A stretch of 59,113 bases of DNA from Thermoleophilia bacterium (GCA_025928515.1 JAICJI010000009.1:1-59113); one strand, 5' to 3'; shown: positions 42,614-51,182, numbered from the stretch's first letter. Translations and numbers: made by a program. Notes: generated from the sequence alone by a model not told the origin.

Positions 42614-43393
42614 ATGGATCCTCTGCCTCTCGTCGTGTGCGGGACGGCGGCGGTGCTGTACGCCCTCGGCCGGCGGGGGAGGACGCGCACCTGGCGCGAG
42701 GTCAGCTTCTACAGCGGCGTCGTGCTCACGTTCGTCGTGCTCGAGACGCCGTTCGACACGTGGGCGGACGACTGGCTCTCCGTGCACATGTCGCAGCACG
42801 TCGTCCTCATGACCGTCGTCCCGCCGCTCGTCGTGCTCGGCCGCCCGTGGCCGCGCCTGTGGCTCCCTTTTCCCCTTGCCGCGCGCCGTGCGGTCGGCGG
42901 CGCGCTCTCGCGCTCGCCCTCGTTTCGTCGTAGCGCCGGTTTCCTCAAGCGCCCGGCGGTCGCGCTCGCGGTTCAGTCGGCGGCCGTCGGCATCTGGCAC
43001 GTGCCGCAGCTGTACGACGCCGCCGCGCGCAACGAGTGGATCCACGTCGCGGAGCACGTGTGCTTCGTCGCGCCGGCGCTCGTCTTCTGGGGCGCGCTCC
43101 TCGACGCGCCGCCGGTGCGTGCGCGCACCGACAACCTTCGTCGCGCGATGTGGTTCGCCGCGGCGATGGTGCCGGGCTGGATCCTCGCCATCGTGCTCGC
43201 GTTCGCCTCCGCACCCGTCTACGCCGCGTACCCCTCCCTGACCGACCAGGCTCTGGCGGCCGGCGTCATGTGGGTGCCCGGATCCCTCACGTATTTCGTC
43301 GCAGCATTCGTCGCCTTCTACCGCTGGCTCGAGCCCGGCGCCGCAGACGTGCGGCCCGCCGAGCCCCGACCCGAGGAGCTCTCATGGACGTAA
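42614..43393 (+). CDS. ctaG: Cytochrome oxidase assembly protein, CtaG (caa3 type)
   Basis: Caa3_CtaG proteins are needed for oxidase assembly, probably copper delivery. The 259-residue membrane protein has about six to seven helices and conserved histidines in SVHMSQHVVLM, VGIWHVPQLYD and HVAEHVCFVAPALVFW. It begins immediately after the ctaE stop. It is unrelated to the Cox11-type CtaG of proteobacteria. Confidence 0.92.
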   Translation: MDPLPLVVCGTAAVLYALGRRGRTRTWREVSFYSGVVLTFVVLETPFDTWADDWLSVHMSQHVVLMTVVPPLVVLGRPWPRLWLPFPLAARRAVGGALSRSPSFRRSAGFLKRPAVALAVQSAAVGIWHVPQLYDAAARNEWIHVAEHVCFVAPALVFWGALLDAPPVRARTDNLRRAMWFAAAMVPGWILAIVLAFASAPVYAAYPSLTDQALAAGVMWVPGSLTYFVAAFVAFYRWLEPGAADVRPAEPRPEELSWT

Positions 43394-43512
43394 CCGCCTC
43401 CTTCCTCGCCGGCTCGCTCCTCTCGTGGGCGATGCCGCTCGCCCTGCTGATCGGCGTGCTCGTCTGGTGGATGGTCGTCTTGCGCCGCCGCGGCGGCGGG
43501 GAAGACGCCTAG
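43384..43512 (+). CDS. Small single-pass membrane peptide of the oxidase operon
   Basis: This 42-residue frame starts 10 bases inside the end of ctaG. It has one hydrophobic helix (about residues 7-33) followed by a basic cluster Leu-Arg-Arg-Arg and an acidic end, so the C-terminus should face the cytoplasm. Its codon use is GC-rich like its neighbours. The size and topology recall small extra oxidase subunits such as CcoQ or subunit IV. Assignment to the oxidase rests on position only. Confidence 0.65.
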   Translation: MDVTASFLAGSLLSWAMPLALLIGVLVWWMVVLRRRGGGEDA

Positions 43513-43986
43513 CTACTTCGCCTGAAGGTCGACGACCGACGGCTTGCCGCCCCGCGTGATCTTCAGCACGTCCCACATGCGCGCCTCCTCGTGCCCTCGC
43601 ACGAGGCACGCGAAGCGGTAGACACCCTTCTTGCTCGCACGGAACGTGAAGCGCGCCGTGTGCCCGGCCTCGAGGCCCACCCGCGGTTGCGGTGTCGAGG
43701 CGCCGCGAAAGGCCGGCTTCGTCGAGCCCGCGTTGTCGACGGCCGCGCACGAGTGACGTAGCGGCCCGCGGTTCCGACACACGACCCGCACCGTCCAGCC
43801 CTTCGGCACCGTCCACAGCAGAAAGCGCGAGTAGCCGTCGAAGTTGAAGCCACCGTTCGCGTCGTCGTAGGACGCGATCAGCGTGATGGTCACGCGATGC
43901 CGGTGCGCGTCGACGGCGAGGAACTTGCGCGGAGGCGGCGGGGCCTGTCCCGCGAGAGAGAGGGCGACGGCGGCTCCCGCGATCAC
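43513..43986 (-). CDS. Sulfocyanin-like blue copper protein
   Basis: The 157-residue protein has a short hydrophobic N-terminus (1-15) that may be a truncated or atypical signal, then a cupredoxin domain. Type 1 copper ligands are visible: His78 (LRHSC), Cys127, His132 and Met137 in FACLVRGHEEARMW, a Cys-x4-His-x4-Met loop like that of sulfocyanins. It could carry electrons to the oxidase encoded next to it, with which it converges stop to stop. The GTG start is uncertain because a GGAGG lies only one base before it. Confidence 0.8.
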   Translation of the reverse strand: MIAGAAVALSLAGQAPPPPRKFLAVDAHRHRVTITLIASYDDANGGFNFDGYSRFLLWTVPKGWTVRVVCRNRGPLRHSCAAVDNAGSTKPAFRGASTPQPRVGLEAGHTARFTFRASKKGVYRFACLVRGHEEARMWDVLKITRGGKPSVVDLQAK

Positions 43987-44124
43987 GCCTCCAGCATCGC
44001 AGAGATTCGAGACCGCGGCGGGCGGCGAGGGACGTTCTTAGCGAACGCTCACCGCTCTCTCACTCTCGTCCTAGGGAAAACGGGCACTCTGCACCGAAGC
44101 CACGAGGCAAGGAGAACCGAGCAC

Positions 44125-45255
44125 ATGAATTTCCGCCCAGCCAGCCCCCGCCTGCGATGCGTCCTTCCGCTCGCGGTCGCAGTCGCCATCGGCGCCGGAG
44201 CAGGCGCCGGGGCGTATGCGCTCTCGAGCCATGGCTCCGGGACGCCGAGCGCGTCCACCGTCGTCGTGCCAGCACAGCCTGCGTCCTCGACGAAGACCGT
44301 CGACTCGCTCACCGAGCTCTACAAGCAGGACGCACCGGGAGTGGTCGACATCACCGTCGTGTCTTCGTCGAGCGCCAACTCGTCCAACTTCCCGTTCGGT
44401 GCGCCCGGCGGCGGGACGCAGAAGCAGGAGGCGGAGGGGACCGGCTTCGAGATCGACTCGAAGGGCGACATCATGACCGCCGAGCACGTCGTCGACGGAG
44501 CCACCTCGATCAAGGTCCAGTTCGACGACGGCTCGACCTCGTCGGCGACGCTCGTCGGCAGTGACAAGTCGACCGACACAGCGGTGATCCACGTCGACGT
44601 GCCTGCGTCGAAGCTGCACCCGCTGGCGCTAGGCAGCTCCGCGTCGTCCCAGCCGGGCCAGAGCGTCGTGGCGATCGGGAGCCCGTTCGGCCTCGCCGAG
44701 ACCATGACCGCCGGCATCGTCAGCGCGACGAATCGGACGATCACCGCGCCGAACCAGTTCTCGATCACCGGCGCGGTCCAGACCGACGCCGCGATCAACC
44801 ACGGCAACTCGGGCGGACCGCTGATCGATACCGCGACGAACACCGTGATCGGCATCAACGATCAGATCGAGAGCGGCTCGAACGACAACGCCGGCGTCGG
44901 TTTCGCCGTCCCGATCGACCGTGCCAAGGTCGTCGCGCAGACTCTCATCGCCGGACACCAGGTGCGGCACGCCTACCTCGGCGTGTTGATCCGGTCCGCC
45001 GCCGGCGGCGCGCGGGTGAGTTGTGTCGTCCACGGCGGCCCCGCGGATTCGGCCGGACTGAAGGTGGGCGACGTGATCACGAAGTTCGACGGCAGCGCAA
45101 TCACGAGCGCCGACACCCTCACGACGGCCGTGACGACTGCCACGCCCGGCGCGAAGGTGCATCTGAGCCTCCGCCGCGGCGGCTCGACGCAGCAGCTCTC
45201 GTTGACGCTCGGCTCCCAGCCGTCGTCGGCTTCGAACAACAACTGCTCGCAGTAA
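44125..45255 (+). CDS. HtrA/DegP-like serine protease with PDZ domain
   Basis: The 376-residue protein has an N-terminal membrane anchor (about 11-32), a Ser/Thr-rich linker, a trypsin-like domain with the triad His121 (TAEHVVDG), Asp151 (STDTAVI) and Ser229 (NHGNSGGPLID), and a C-terminal PDZ domain (about 285-370). It is a membrane-tethered extracytoplasmic quality-control protease. A GGAG site lies 10 bases before the ATG. The gene stands alone between convergent and divergent neighbours. Confidence 0.95.
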   Translation: MNFRPASPRLRCVLPLAVAVAIGAGAGAGAYALSSHGSGTPSASTVVVPAQPASSTKTVDSLTELYKQDAPGVVDITVVSSSSANSSNFPFGAPGGGTQKQEAEGTGFEIDSKGDIMTAEHVVDGATSIKVQFDDGSTSSATLVGSDKSTDTAVIHVDVPASKLHPLALGSSASSQPGQSVVAIGSPFGLAETMTAGIVSATNRTITAPNQFSITGAVQTDAAINHGNSGGPLIDTATNTVIGINDQIESGSNDNAGVGFAVPIDRAKVVAQTLIAGHQVRHAYLGVLIRSAAGGARVSCVVHGGPADSAGLKVGDVITKFDGSAITSADTLTTAVTTATPGAKVHLSLRRGGSTQQLSLTLGSQPSSASNNNCSQ

Positions 45256-45285
45256 CCCGCTTTCCGTCGCGACCTGGGCCCGGCG

Positions 45286-45972
45286 CTAGTAGCCGTTCGA
45301 GCGCCCGACCCAGGCGTTGCGGTCGTAGCCGAGGTTCTCCCAGTAGCCGCTCCCGGCCTGGGCGACGAGGTTGATCTCGGCCACCCACTTCACGTTCTTG
45401 TAGCCGTACATGTCCGGGATCACGACGCGCACCGGCGCGCCGTGCTCGCGCAGGAGCGGCTTCCCCTCCATCTCCCAGGCGAGCAGCACGTCCGGGAGGC
45501 TCGCCTGGCGGAGTGTCAGGTAGTCGACGTACGGCTGCTCGGCCGAGACGAACTCGAGCGCGTGCGCCTCCGGGTGCGGTTGCGCCTGCGCGAGGAGATC
45601 CTTGAAGCGCACGCCCCGCCAGCGCACGTTGTCGACGGTCCAGCCGGTGACGCAGTGGAAGTCCGTGACCTGTGACGCCTGCGGCAGCGCGCGCAGCTCG
45701 TCGTAGGAGAGCTCGAGCGGATGCTCGACGAGGCCGCCGACCCGCAGCCTCCAGTTCGCCCGGTCGAAGGTCGGCATCGTTGCCGCCACGGTGTAGATCC
45801 GCCACCCCGACCCGGGACCGAGCACCTCGTCGACGCCGTGCAGCGCGTGCGAGACGTGCCCCCACGCCGCCTTGCCCCAGTAGAGCGACGAGAGGCCGCC
45901 GGCGACGGTGGCGAGGAAGACTCCTCTGCCGATTCGGCGAGAGCCGTCCTGAGCGGCCGGAAGATCGTCCAC
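45286..45972 (-). CDS. Molybdopterin-dependent oxidoreductase (YedY/sulfite oxidase-like)
   Basis: The chosen GTG gives 228 residues. The sulfite-oxidase-type molybdopterin domain is clear, with the Mo-coordinating Cys107 in DFHCVTGWTVDNVRWRGV and the RVVIPDMYGYKNVKWV segment. An SRRIGRGVFLATVAGG stretch near the start resembles a Tat signal, so the folded enzyme is probably exported. Substrates of this subfamily include sulfite and methionine sulfoxide. An in-frame GTG at 46062 lies within the divergent MFS gene and is less likely. A molybdate transport operon is nearby. Confidence 0.88.
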   Translation of the reverse strand: MDDLPAAQDGSRRIGRGVFLATVAGGLSSLYWGKAAWGHVSHALHGVDEVLGPGSGWRIYTVAATMPTFDRANWRLRVGGLVEHPLELSYDELRALPQASQVTDFHCVTGWTVDNVRWRGVRFKDLLAQAQPHPEAHALEFVSAEQPYVDYLTLRQASLPDVLLAWEMEGKPLLREHGAPVRVVIPDMYGYKNVKWVAEINLVAQAGSGYWENLGYDRNAWVGRSNGY

Positions 45973-46019
45973 GTCGGACGAATGGTGACAGCCGGAGCGG
46001 TAGGTGCGCCATCCCCTCT

Positions 46020-46025
46020 TAGGAT
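46020..46025 (+). promoter_or_regulatory. Candidate leaderless -10 box for the MFS gene
   Basis: TAGGAT lies exactly 6 bases before the ATG. Confidence 0.5.
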
Positions 46026-46031
46026 CAGCGG

Positions 46032-47402
46032 ATGGACCCGTCTCGCGTCGGCCGCTGGACACTCGTTGCGAGCATCCTCGGGTCGTCGATGGCTTTCATC
46101 GACGGCTCGGTCGTCAACGTCGCGCTCAAGGCGATCGAGCACGACCTCGGCGGAGGACTCGCAGCTCAGCAGTGGATCATCGACGCCTATTTGCTCACGC
46201 TCGGCTCGCTGATCCTCGTCGGCGGATCGCTCGGCGACATCTTCGGCGAACTGCGGGTGTTCGGCGTCGGCGTCGCGAGCTTCGGCGCCGCCTCGGTGCT
46301 GTGTGCGATCGCGCCGACCTCGACGACGCTCATCGTCTTGCGCGGAGTGCAGGGAATCGCCGGCGCGCTGCTCGTGCCCGCCTCGCTCGCCGTGCTCACC
46401 GCGACTTTCTCCGGCTCCGACCGCGGCGCAGCGATCGGGCAGTGGACGGCGTGGAGCGGGATCTCGTTCGTGATCGGCCCGCTGGTCGGCGGCTGGCTCG
46501 TCGACGCCGCGAGCTGGCGGGCGATCTTCGTCATCAACGTCCCGATCGCGCTCGCCACGCTGTGTCTCGTCCTGAGGCTCGGCGGGATGCACGAGTCGCG
46601 GCGGACCGATCTGCGGATCGACTTCGTCGGAGGAGTGCTGGGCGTCGCGGGGCTCGGCCTGCTCGTCGCCGGCTTCATCGAGCAGCCGCGCCACGGCTGG
46701 GTGAGCCCGCTCGTCGCAGGCGGGATCGCCGGAGGCGTCGCCGTGCTCGCGGCGTTCGTCGCCTACGAGCTGCACACTCCGATGCCGATGCTGCCGCTGC
46801 GGCTCTTCCGGCTGCGGAACTTCTCGGTCACGAACGTCGAGACCTTCGCCGTCTACGGCGCGCTCACGGGCATGACGACGTTCACCGCGCTCTTCCTGCT
46901 CGAGTTCGCCGGCTACTCGCCGCTGCACGCCGGCCTGGCCCTGCTCCCGATCACGGTCGTGATGTTCGTGCTCTCGCCGCGGACCGGGAAGCTGTCGATG
47001 CAGTTCGGGCCCCGAGTGTTCATGGCGGTCGGGCCGATCGTCGCGGGTGCGGCGATCCTCGCCTTCGCGCGCCTGCCGCTGCACCCGAACTACTGGGTCG
47101 ACCTCCTCCCCGCGCTCCTCGGCTTCGCCGTCGGCCTGTCGCTGACCGTCGCGCCGCTGACGACGACGGTGCTCTCGGACGCCACCGACCGCGACGCGGG
47201 GGTCGCCTCGGGCGTGAACAACGCCGTGGCCCGGATCGCGGGGCTCCTCGCCGTCGCCGTGCTCGGCATCGCCGCTTCGGGCGGCGGAGACCATCTCACG
47301 GAACATGGCTTCCACCTGACGATGTCCGTCGTCGCCGGCCTGCTCGTCTGCGGTGGGTTGATCGGCGCCGCCGGGCTCCGCAATCCATCCAGGTCCGCAT
47401 AG
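46032..47402 (+). CDS. MFS transporter, DHA2 (14-helix) drug:H+ antiporter family
   Basis: The 456-residue membrane protein begins with the SMAFIDGSVVNVALKAIEHDL block of DHA2 transporters (Asp-x-x-Val-Val-Asn-Val-Ala) and has the GSLGDIFGE motif A between helices 2 and 3. Fourteen hydrophobic segments can be counted approximately. It probably exports a toxic compound. Its stop lies in the palindrome at 47398-47414 that precedes the molybdate regulator. Confidence 0.93.
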   Translation: MDPSRVGRWTLVASILGSSMAFIDGSVVNVALKAIEHDLGGGLAAQQWIIDAYLLTLGSLILVGGSLGDIFGELRVFGVGVASFGAASVLCAIAPTSTTLIVLRGVQGIAGALLVPASLAVLTATFSGSDRGAAIGQWTAWSGISFVIGPLVGGWLVDAASWRAIFVINVPIALATLCLVLRLGGMHESRRTDLRIDFVGGVLGVAGLGLLVAGFIEQPRHGWVSPLVAGGIAGGVAVLAAFVAYELHTPMPMLPLRLFRLRNFSVTNVETFAVYGALTGMTTFTALFLLEFAGYSPLHAGLALLPITVVMFVLSPRTGKLSMQFGPRVFMAVGPIVAGAAILAFARLPLHPNYWVDLLPALLGFAVGLSLTVAPLTTTVLSDATDRDAGVASGVNNAVARIAGLLAVAVLGIAASGGGDHLTEHGFHLTMSVVAGLLVCGGLIGAAGLRNPSRSA

Positions 47403-47422
47403 GCATTACCTATGTGTATGCT
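47398..47422 (+). promoter_or_regulatory. Palindrome and leaderless -10 box of the mod operon
   Basis: CATAGG-CATTA-CCTATG (47398-47414) is followed by TATGCT (47417-47422), which lies exactly 6 bases before the GTG start of the regulator. The site is well placed for autoregulation. Confidence 0.5.
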
Positions 47423-47428
47423 CGGCGC

Positions 47429-47806
47429 GTGCCGAAGCAGGCCTATACGGCGACCGAGGCGGCGAGAGAGCTCGGCATCAGCGTCGACACGCTGCGCCGC
47501 TGGGACCGCGAGGGGCGAATCCGGACGAAGCGGGACGGCGCGAACCGCCGGCTCGTCGCCTTCGAGGAGATCGAGCGCCTGCGCGGCGGAGCGGAAGCGC
47601 ACCACTCGAGCGCGCGAAACCGCCTGCGCGGCACCGTCACCGAGGTGCGCGTCGAAGGCCTGCTCGCCCAGGTCGAGCTCACGGTGACCGACCCGGCCCG
47701 CGTCGTCGCCGTCGTCACGCGCGACGCGGTCGAGGAGCTCGGGCTGAAGCCGGGCATGGCGGCGACCGCCGTCGTCAAGTCGACGTCCGTGATGGTGGAG
47801 GCATGA
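47429..47806 (+). CDS. HTH-TOBE molybdate-responsive regulator
   Basis: The 125-residue protein joins a MerR/excisionase-type helix-turn-helix (YTATEAARELGISVDTLRRWDREGRI) to a single TOBE (mop) domain (SARNRLRGTVTEVRVEGLLAQVELTV, quoted in parts). TOBE domains bind molybdate or tungstate. It overlaps modA by ATGA and should control this operon. This architecture is distinct from E. coli ModE. The GTG start has TATGCT 6 bases upstream; another GTG five codons earlier is possible. Confidence 0.9.
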   Translation: MPKQAYTATEAARELGISVDTLRRWDREGRIRTKRDGANRRLVAFEEIERLRGGAEAHHSSARNRLRGTVTEVRVEGLLAQVELTVTDPARVVAVVTRDAVEELGLKPGMAATAVVKSTSVMVEA

Positions 47807-48561
47807 GGCCGCGCACGCTTGCAGCGTCGGTCGCCGGTGCGCTCGTCGTCGCGTCCTCCGTCCTCGCCGCCGTTGCCTTCGCGGGCGGCGCGCAGCAGAC
47901 GCACCCTCGCCTGACCGTCTTCGCCGCCGCCTCGCTGACGGACGTGTTCCCGCAGATCGACTCCCACGCGCGGTACTCCTTCGGAGGCTCGAACATGCTC
48001 GCGGCGCAGATCCAGCAGGGGCTGCCCGCCGACGTGTTCGCCTCGGCGAACACCAGCCTCCCGTGGCAACTGCACCGGCAGGGGCTCGTCACCCGTCCCG
48101 TCGTCTTCACCGCGAACCGCCTCGTCGTCGTGGTCGCGCACGGGAACCCACAAAACATCAGGAGCGTGGGCGCTCTCGAACGGTCCGGCCTGCGGCTCGT
48201 GATGGCCGCGGCGGGCGTTCCGGTCGGCGACTACACACGAAAGGTGCTCAAGCGGCTCGGGCTCTCCGACCTCGTCGACAAGGCCGTGAGCCAGGAGACG
48301 GACGTCCGCGAGGTGCTCGCGAAGGTCGTGCTCGGCGAGGCGGACGCCGGGTTCGTCTACGCGACCGACGCGAAGACGGTCAAGGGCAAGGTCTCGCTGG
48401 TCGGGATCCCGAGCTCGGCGCAGCCGCAGGTCCTCTACGCAGCCGCCGCGGTCAAGTCGAGCGAGCATCTCCGTGCGGCGAAGGCATGGGTCAAACGACT
48501 CCGGAGCAAGCCGGCGCAGAAGAAGCTGCGCGCAGCGGGCTTCCTGCGGTTCCCGCACTGA
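47803..48561 (+). CDS. modA: Molybdate ABC transporter substrate-binding protein
   Basis: The 252-residue protein has a signal peptide (about 1-30), the LTVFAAASLTDVFPQI start of mature ModA proteins, the SFGGSNMLAAQIQQGLPADVFASAN segment (quoted in part: GSNMLAAQIQ) and a Tyr late in the chain (FVYATDAK). It captures molybdate outside the membrane. No lipobox is evident. Confidence 0.94.
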   Translation: MRPRTLAASVAGALVVASSVLAAVAFAGGAQQTHPRLTVFAAASLTDVFPQIDSHARYSFGGSNMLAAQIQQGLPADVFASANTSLPWQLHRQGLVTRPVVFTANRLVVVVAHGNPQNIRSVGALERSGLRLVMAAAGVPVGDYTRKVLKRLGLSDLVDKAVSQETDVREVLAKVVLGEADAGFVYATDAKTVKGKVSLVGIPSSAQPQVLYAAAAVKSSEHLRAAKAWVKRLRSKPAQKKLRAAGFLRFPH

Positions 48562-49382
48562 TCCGCCGCGGGCTCGCCGGCGCCGGAGTGTTCGCGGCCG
48601 CGGCGACCGCGCTCGCCTTCCTGCTCTTCCCGATCGCGGCGATCTTCGCCCGCGTCACGCCGGGAAAGCTCGTCGCGCAGCTCTCGCGACCGGTCGTGAC
48701 GGATGCGCTCGTCGTCAGCCTGAAGACGAGCGGGATCGCCCAGGCGCTCGTGCTGCTCCTCGGCACACCGGCCGCGTACCTCCTCGCCACGCGCCGCTTT
48801 CGGGGACGATCGATCGCGGTCGTGCTCGTCGAGCTGCCGCTCGTCCTGCCGCCGGCCGTCGCCGGCATCGGCCTCATTGCCGCCTTCGGCCGCTTCGGGC
48901 TTCTCGGCGGAACACTCGACACGCTCGGGATCCGACTCGGGCTGACGCAGGCGGCAGTCGTCATCGCAGTGGCGTTCGTCTCGAGCCCGCTCTACGTCCG
49001 CCAGGCGATCGCCGCGTTCGAGGCGGTCGACCCGAACCTCGTGGCTGCGTCGCGCACGCTCGGCGCCGGCCCGGTGCGGACGTTCTTCCGCGTCGTCCTC
49101 CCACTCGCCCGCCGTGGGCTCGCCGCGGGAGAGGCCCTTTCGTTCGCGCGTGGCCTCGGCGAGTTCGGCGCGACGATCATGTTCGCGGGCTCTCTACAAG
49201 GCGTCACCCAGACGCTCCCGCTCGCGATCTACCAGGAGTTCGACCAGGACTTCACGACCGCGCTCGCGATGAGCGCGCTCCTCGTCGTCGTCAGCGGCGC
49301 CCTGCTCGTGGCCCTCCGACTCACCCTCCAATGGCAACCCTCCAGGCCGACTTCACGCTTCCTCTTCGCGCCTTCGCGCTAG
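48558..49382 (+). CDS. modB: Molybdate ABC transporter permease
   Basis: The permease has about six helices and the cytoplasmic EAA-like loop DPNLVAASRTLGAGPVRTFFRVVLPLARRG. A CTG at 48558 that overlaps the modA stop (CTGA) gives the expected N-terminus LIRRGLAGAGVF just before the first helix and matches the 4-base overlaps used throughout the window. The alternatives are an ATG at 48486, which overlaps modA by 76 bases, or a GTG inside the first helix. The end overlaps modC by 52 bases. Confidence 0.9.
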   Translation: MIRRGLAGAGVFAAAATALAFLLFPIAAIFARVTPGKLVAQLSRPVVTDALVVSLKTSGIAQALVLLLGTPAAYLLATRRFRGRSIAVVLVELPLVLPPAVAGIGLIAAFGRFGLLGGTLDTLGIRLGLTQAAVVIAVAFVSSPLYVRQAIAAFEAVDPNLVAASRTLGAGPVRTFFRVVLPLARRGLAAGEALSFARGLGEFGATIMFAGSLQGVTQTLPLAIYQEFDQDFTTALAMSALLVVVSGALLVALRLTLQWQPSRPTSRFLFAPSR

Positions 49383-50365
49383 GGCTCTCGCTCGACGTCT
49401 CGGGCACCGTCGCGCTCGTGGGCCCTTCGGGCGCCGGCAAGACGTCCGTCCTGCGCGTCATCGCCGGGCTCGCCGAGCCGCGCGGCGGCCGTGTCTCGCT
49501 CGACGGCGAGTCGTGGTTCGACGCAGAGCGCCGCATCTCGCTGCCACCCGAGCAGAGGCGGGTGGGACTCGTCTTTCAGGACTACGCGCTCTTCCCGCAC
49601 CTCAGCGTGCGCGCCAACGTCGCCTTCGGCGCAGGCGGGAGCCCCGTAGACGCGTTGCTCGAGCGATTCCGGATCGGACAGCTCGCGTCGGCGAGCCCAC
49701 AGGAGCTCTCGGGCGGCGAACGGCAGCGGGTTGCGCTTGCGCGGGCGCTCGCCCGGAAGCCTGCTGTGCTCCTCCTCGACGAGCCCCTCGCGGCGCTCGA
49801 TGCGCACACGAAGACAGAGGTGCGGCACGAGCTCGCGGAGCTGCTGCGGGAGCTCGAGCTGCCGACGCTGCTCGTGACGCACGACTACGAAGACGCGGCG
49901 GCGCTGGCCGACGAGGTCGGGGTCCTCGTCGAGGGGCGGCTACGACAGCTCGGGCCGCCGGCCGAGCTCGTCGCGAGGCCGCGAGACGCCTTTGTCGCCT
50001 CCTTCACAGGGGCGAACCTCTTGCGCGGGCGTGCACGTCGTGGAGACGGCGCTCTCACCTCGATCCGGCTCGAGAGCGGCGAGGACGTCTATTCCGCGGA
50101 CGAGGCCGAGGGCGAAGTCGGAGTCGTCGTCTATCCCTGGGAGGTGTCGGTCGCCCGAACGCATGCGCCAGACGTCGACTCGGCGCTGAACGTCGTCCGC
50201 GGCCAGGTCGGCTCACTCGTCGAGGTCGCGAACCGCGTGCGCGTCCGCGTCGGTCCGGTGACGGCCGAGGTCACCGCGGCGTCGGCCGAGCGGCTCGCAC
50301 TTGCGGACGGCGGCGTTGCCTACGCGACCTTCAAGGCGACCGGCACCCGTCTCGTGCCGCTCTAG
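49331..50365 (+). CDS. modC: Molybdate ABC transporter ATP-binding protein
   Basis: The 344-residue ATPase has Walker A GPSGAGKTS, Q-loop FQDYALFPH, signature LSGGERQRVALARAL, Walker B VLLLDEPLAALD and the switch His in VTHD. The C-terminal 120 residues are a TOBE-type molybdate-sensing domain. It completes the regulator-modA-modB-modC operon. Its stop interleaves with that of the convergent methyltransferase gene in a CTAG. Confidence 0.95.
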   Translation: MATLQADFTLPLRAFALGLSLDVSGTVALVGPSGAGKTSVLRVIAGLAEPRGGRVSLDGESWFDAERRISLPPEQRRVGLVFQDYALFPHLSVRANVAFGAGGSPVDALLERFRIGQLASASPQELSGGERQRVALARALARKPAVLLLDEPLAALDAHTKTEVRHELAELLRELELPTLLVTHDYEDAAALADEVGVLVEGRLRQLGPPAELVARPRDAFVASFTGANLLRGRARRGDGALTSIRLESGEDVYSADEAEGEVGVVVYPWEVSVARTHAPDVDSALNVVRGQVGSLVEVANRVRVRVGPVTAEVTAASAERLALADGGVAYATFKATGTRLVPL

Positions 50366-51114
50366 CCGGCCCGCGTCGCGCGATACGCGGAGACGAGGAA
50401 CGGCAGCCGTAACGTGCCGCCGCCGCTCACCGCCGGATCCGAGTCGAGGATCGACGCGACCTCGGCGGACACGCGCCGACGTTCGTCCTCGGACAACGCC
50501 GCGACGCCGGAGTAGGACATCAGGTGGTCGTCGAGCGCTTCGCGCGGCAGCTCGTGGACGAGCTCGAGCAGTGTGTGCTCCACGTCCTGGAACAGACCCT
50601 CCGCCACGATCTCGGCAGCCCAGTCGCGGTTCCGCCACCGCGGACCCCGCGTGCGAGCCTGCGCCTCGTACACGGCTTCCCCCATCCGTGCGATGGTGGG
50701 ATGGCGGTCGTCGCGATGGTTCCAGCCGAACGCGAGCCGCCCACCCGGCTCGAGAACGCGGTGGATCTCGCGCAACGCCGGCTCGAGCTCGAACCAGTGG
50801 AAGCTCGAGCCGCACACGACGGCGTCCGCGACGCCCGCGTCGAACGGGATCGCCTCAGCCGATCCCTGGACCCCCTCGAGGCCGAGCCCCTGGAGGACGG
50901 CGAGCATCCTCGGATCCGGCTCGACGGCGACGACGCGCACGCCGAGCGCGGCGACTGCACGCGTCAGCTTGCCGGTGCCGGCGCCGAGCTCTACGACGAG
51001 CTCCGCGCCTTCAGGCACGAGCCAGCGCGCAGCCTCCTCCGGCCACGCCGGGCGCGCGCGCTCGTACTCGTCCGCGTGCGCGCCGAACGTCAGTCGCCGG
51101 GGCACCGCCGCCAC
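50362..51114 (-). CDS. SAM-dependent class I methyltransferase
   Basis: The 250-residue protein has the SAM motif VVELGAGTGKLTRA, an acidic residue ending the second strand (VVAVEPDPRML) and the motif FDAGVADAVVCGSSFHWFE. It matches the UbiE/Methyltransf_11 type; the FHWF block occurs in small-molecule methyltransferases. Substrate unknown. The GTG start has TAGGTT exactly 6 bases upstream. Confidence 0.9.
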   Translation of the reverse strand: MAAVPRRLTFGAHADEYERARPAWPEEAARWLVPEGAELVVELGAGTGKLTRAVAALGVRVVAVEPDPRMLAVLQGLGLEGVQGSAEAIPFDAGVADAVVCGSSFHWFELEPALREIHRVLEPGGRLAFGWNHRDDRHPTIARMGEAVYEAQARTRGPRWRNRDWAAEIVAEGLFQDVEHTLLELVHELPREALDDHLMSYSGVAALSEDERRRVSAEVASILDSDPAVSGGGTLRLPFLVSAYRATRAG

Positions 51115-51120
51115 CCCCTG

Positions 51121-51126
51121 AACCTA
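51121..51126 (-). promoter_or_regulatory. Candidate leaderless -10 box for the methyltransferase
   Basis: TAGGTT lies exactly 6 bases before the GTG start. Confidence 0.5.
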
Positions 51127-51182
51127 CCGGCGAGCGCACTGAACCGCGGTTCAAACGGGCCGCCCGCGGGTACTTGATCTGC

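Noticed and set aside
45516-47315. 599-codon open frame antisense to the MFS gene
   Set aside because: Same artefact of GC-rich codon usage; only its last part coincides with the real molybdopterin enzyme region and in the wrong frame.
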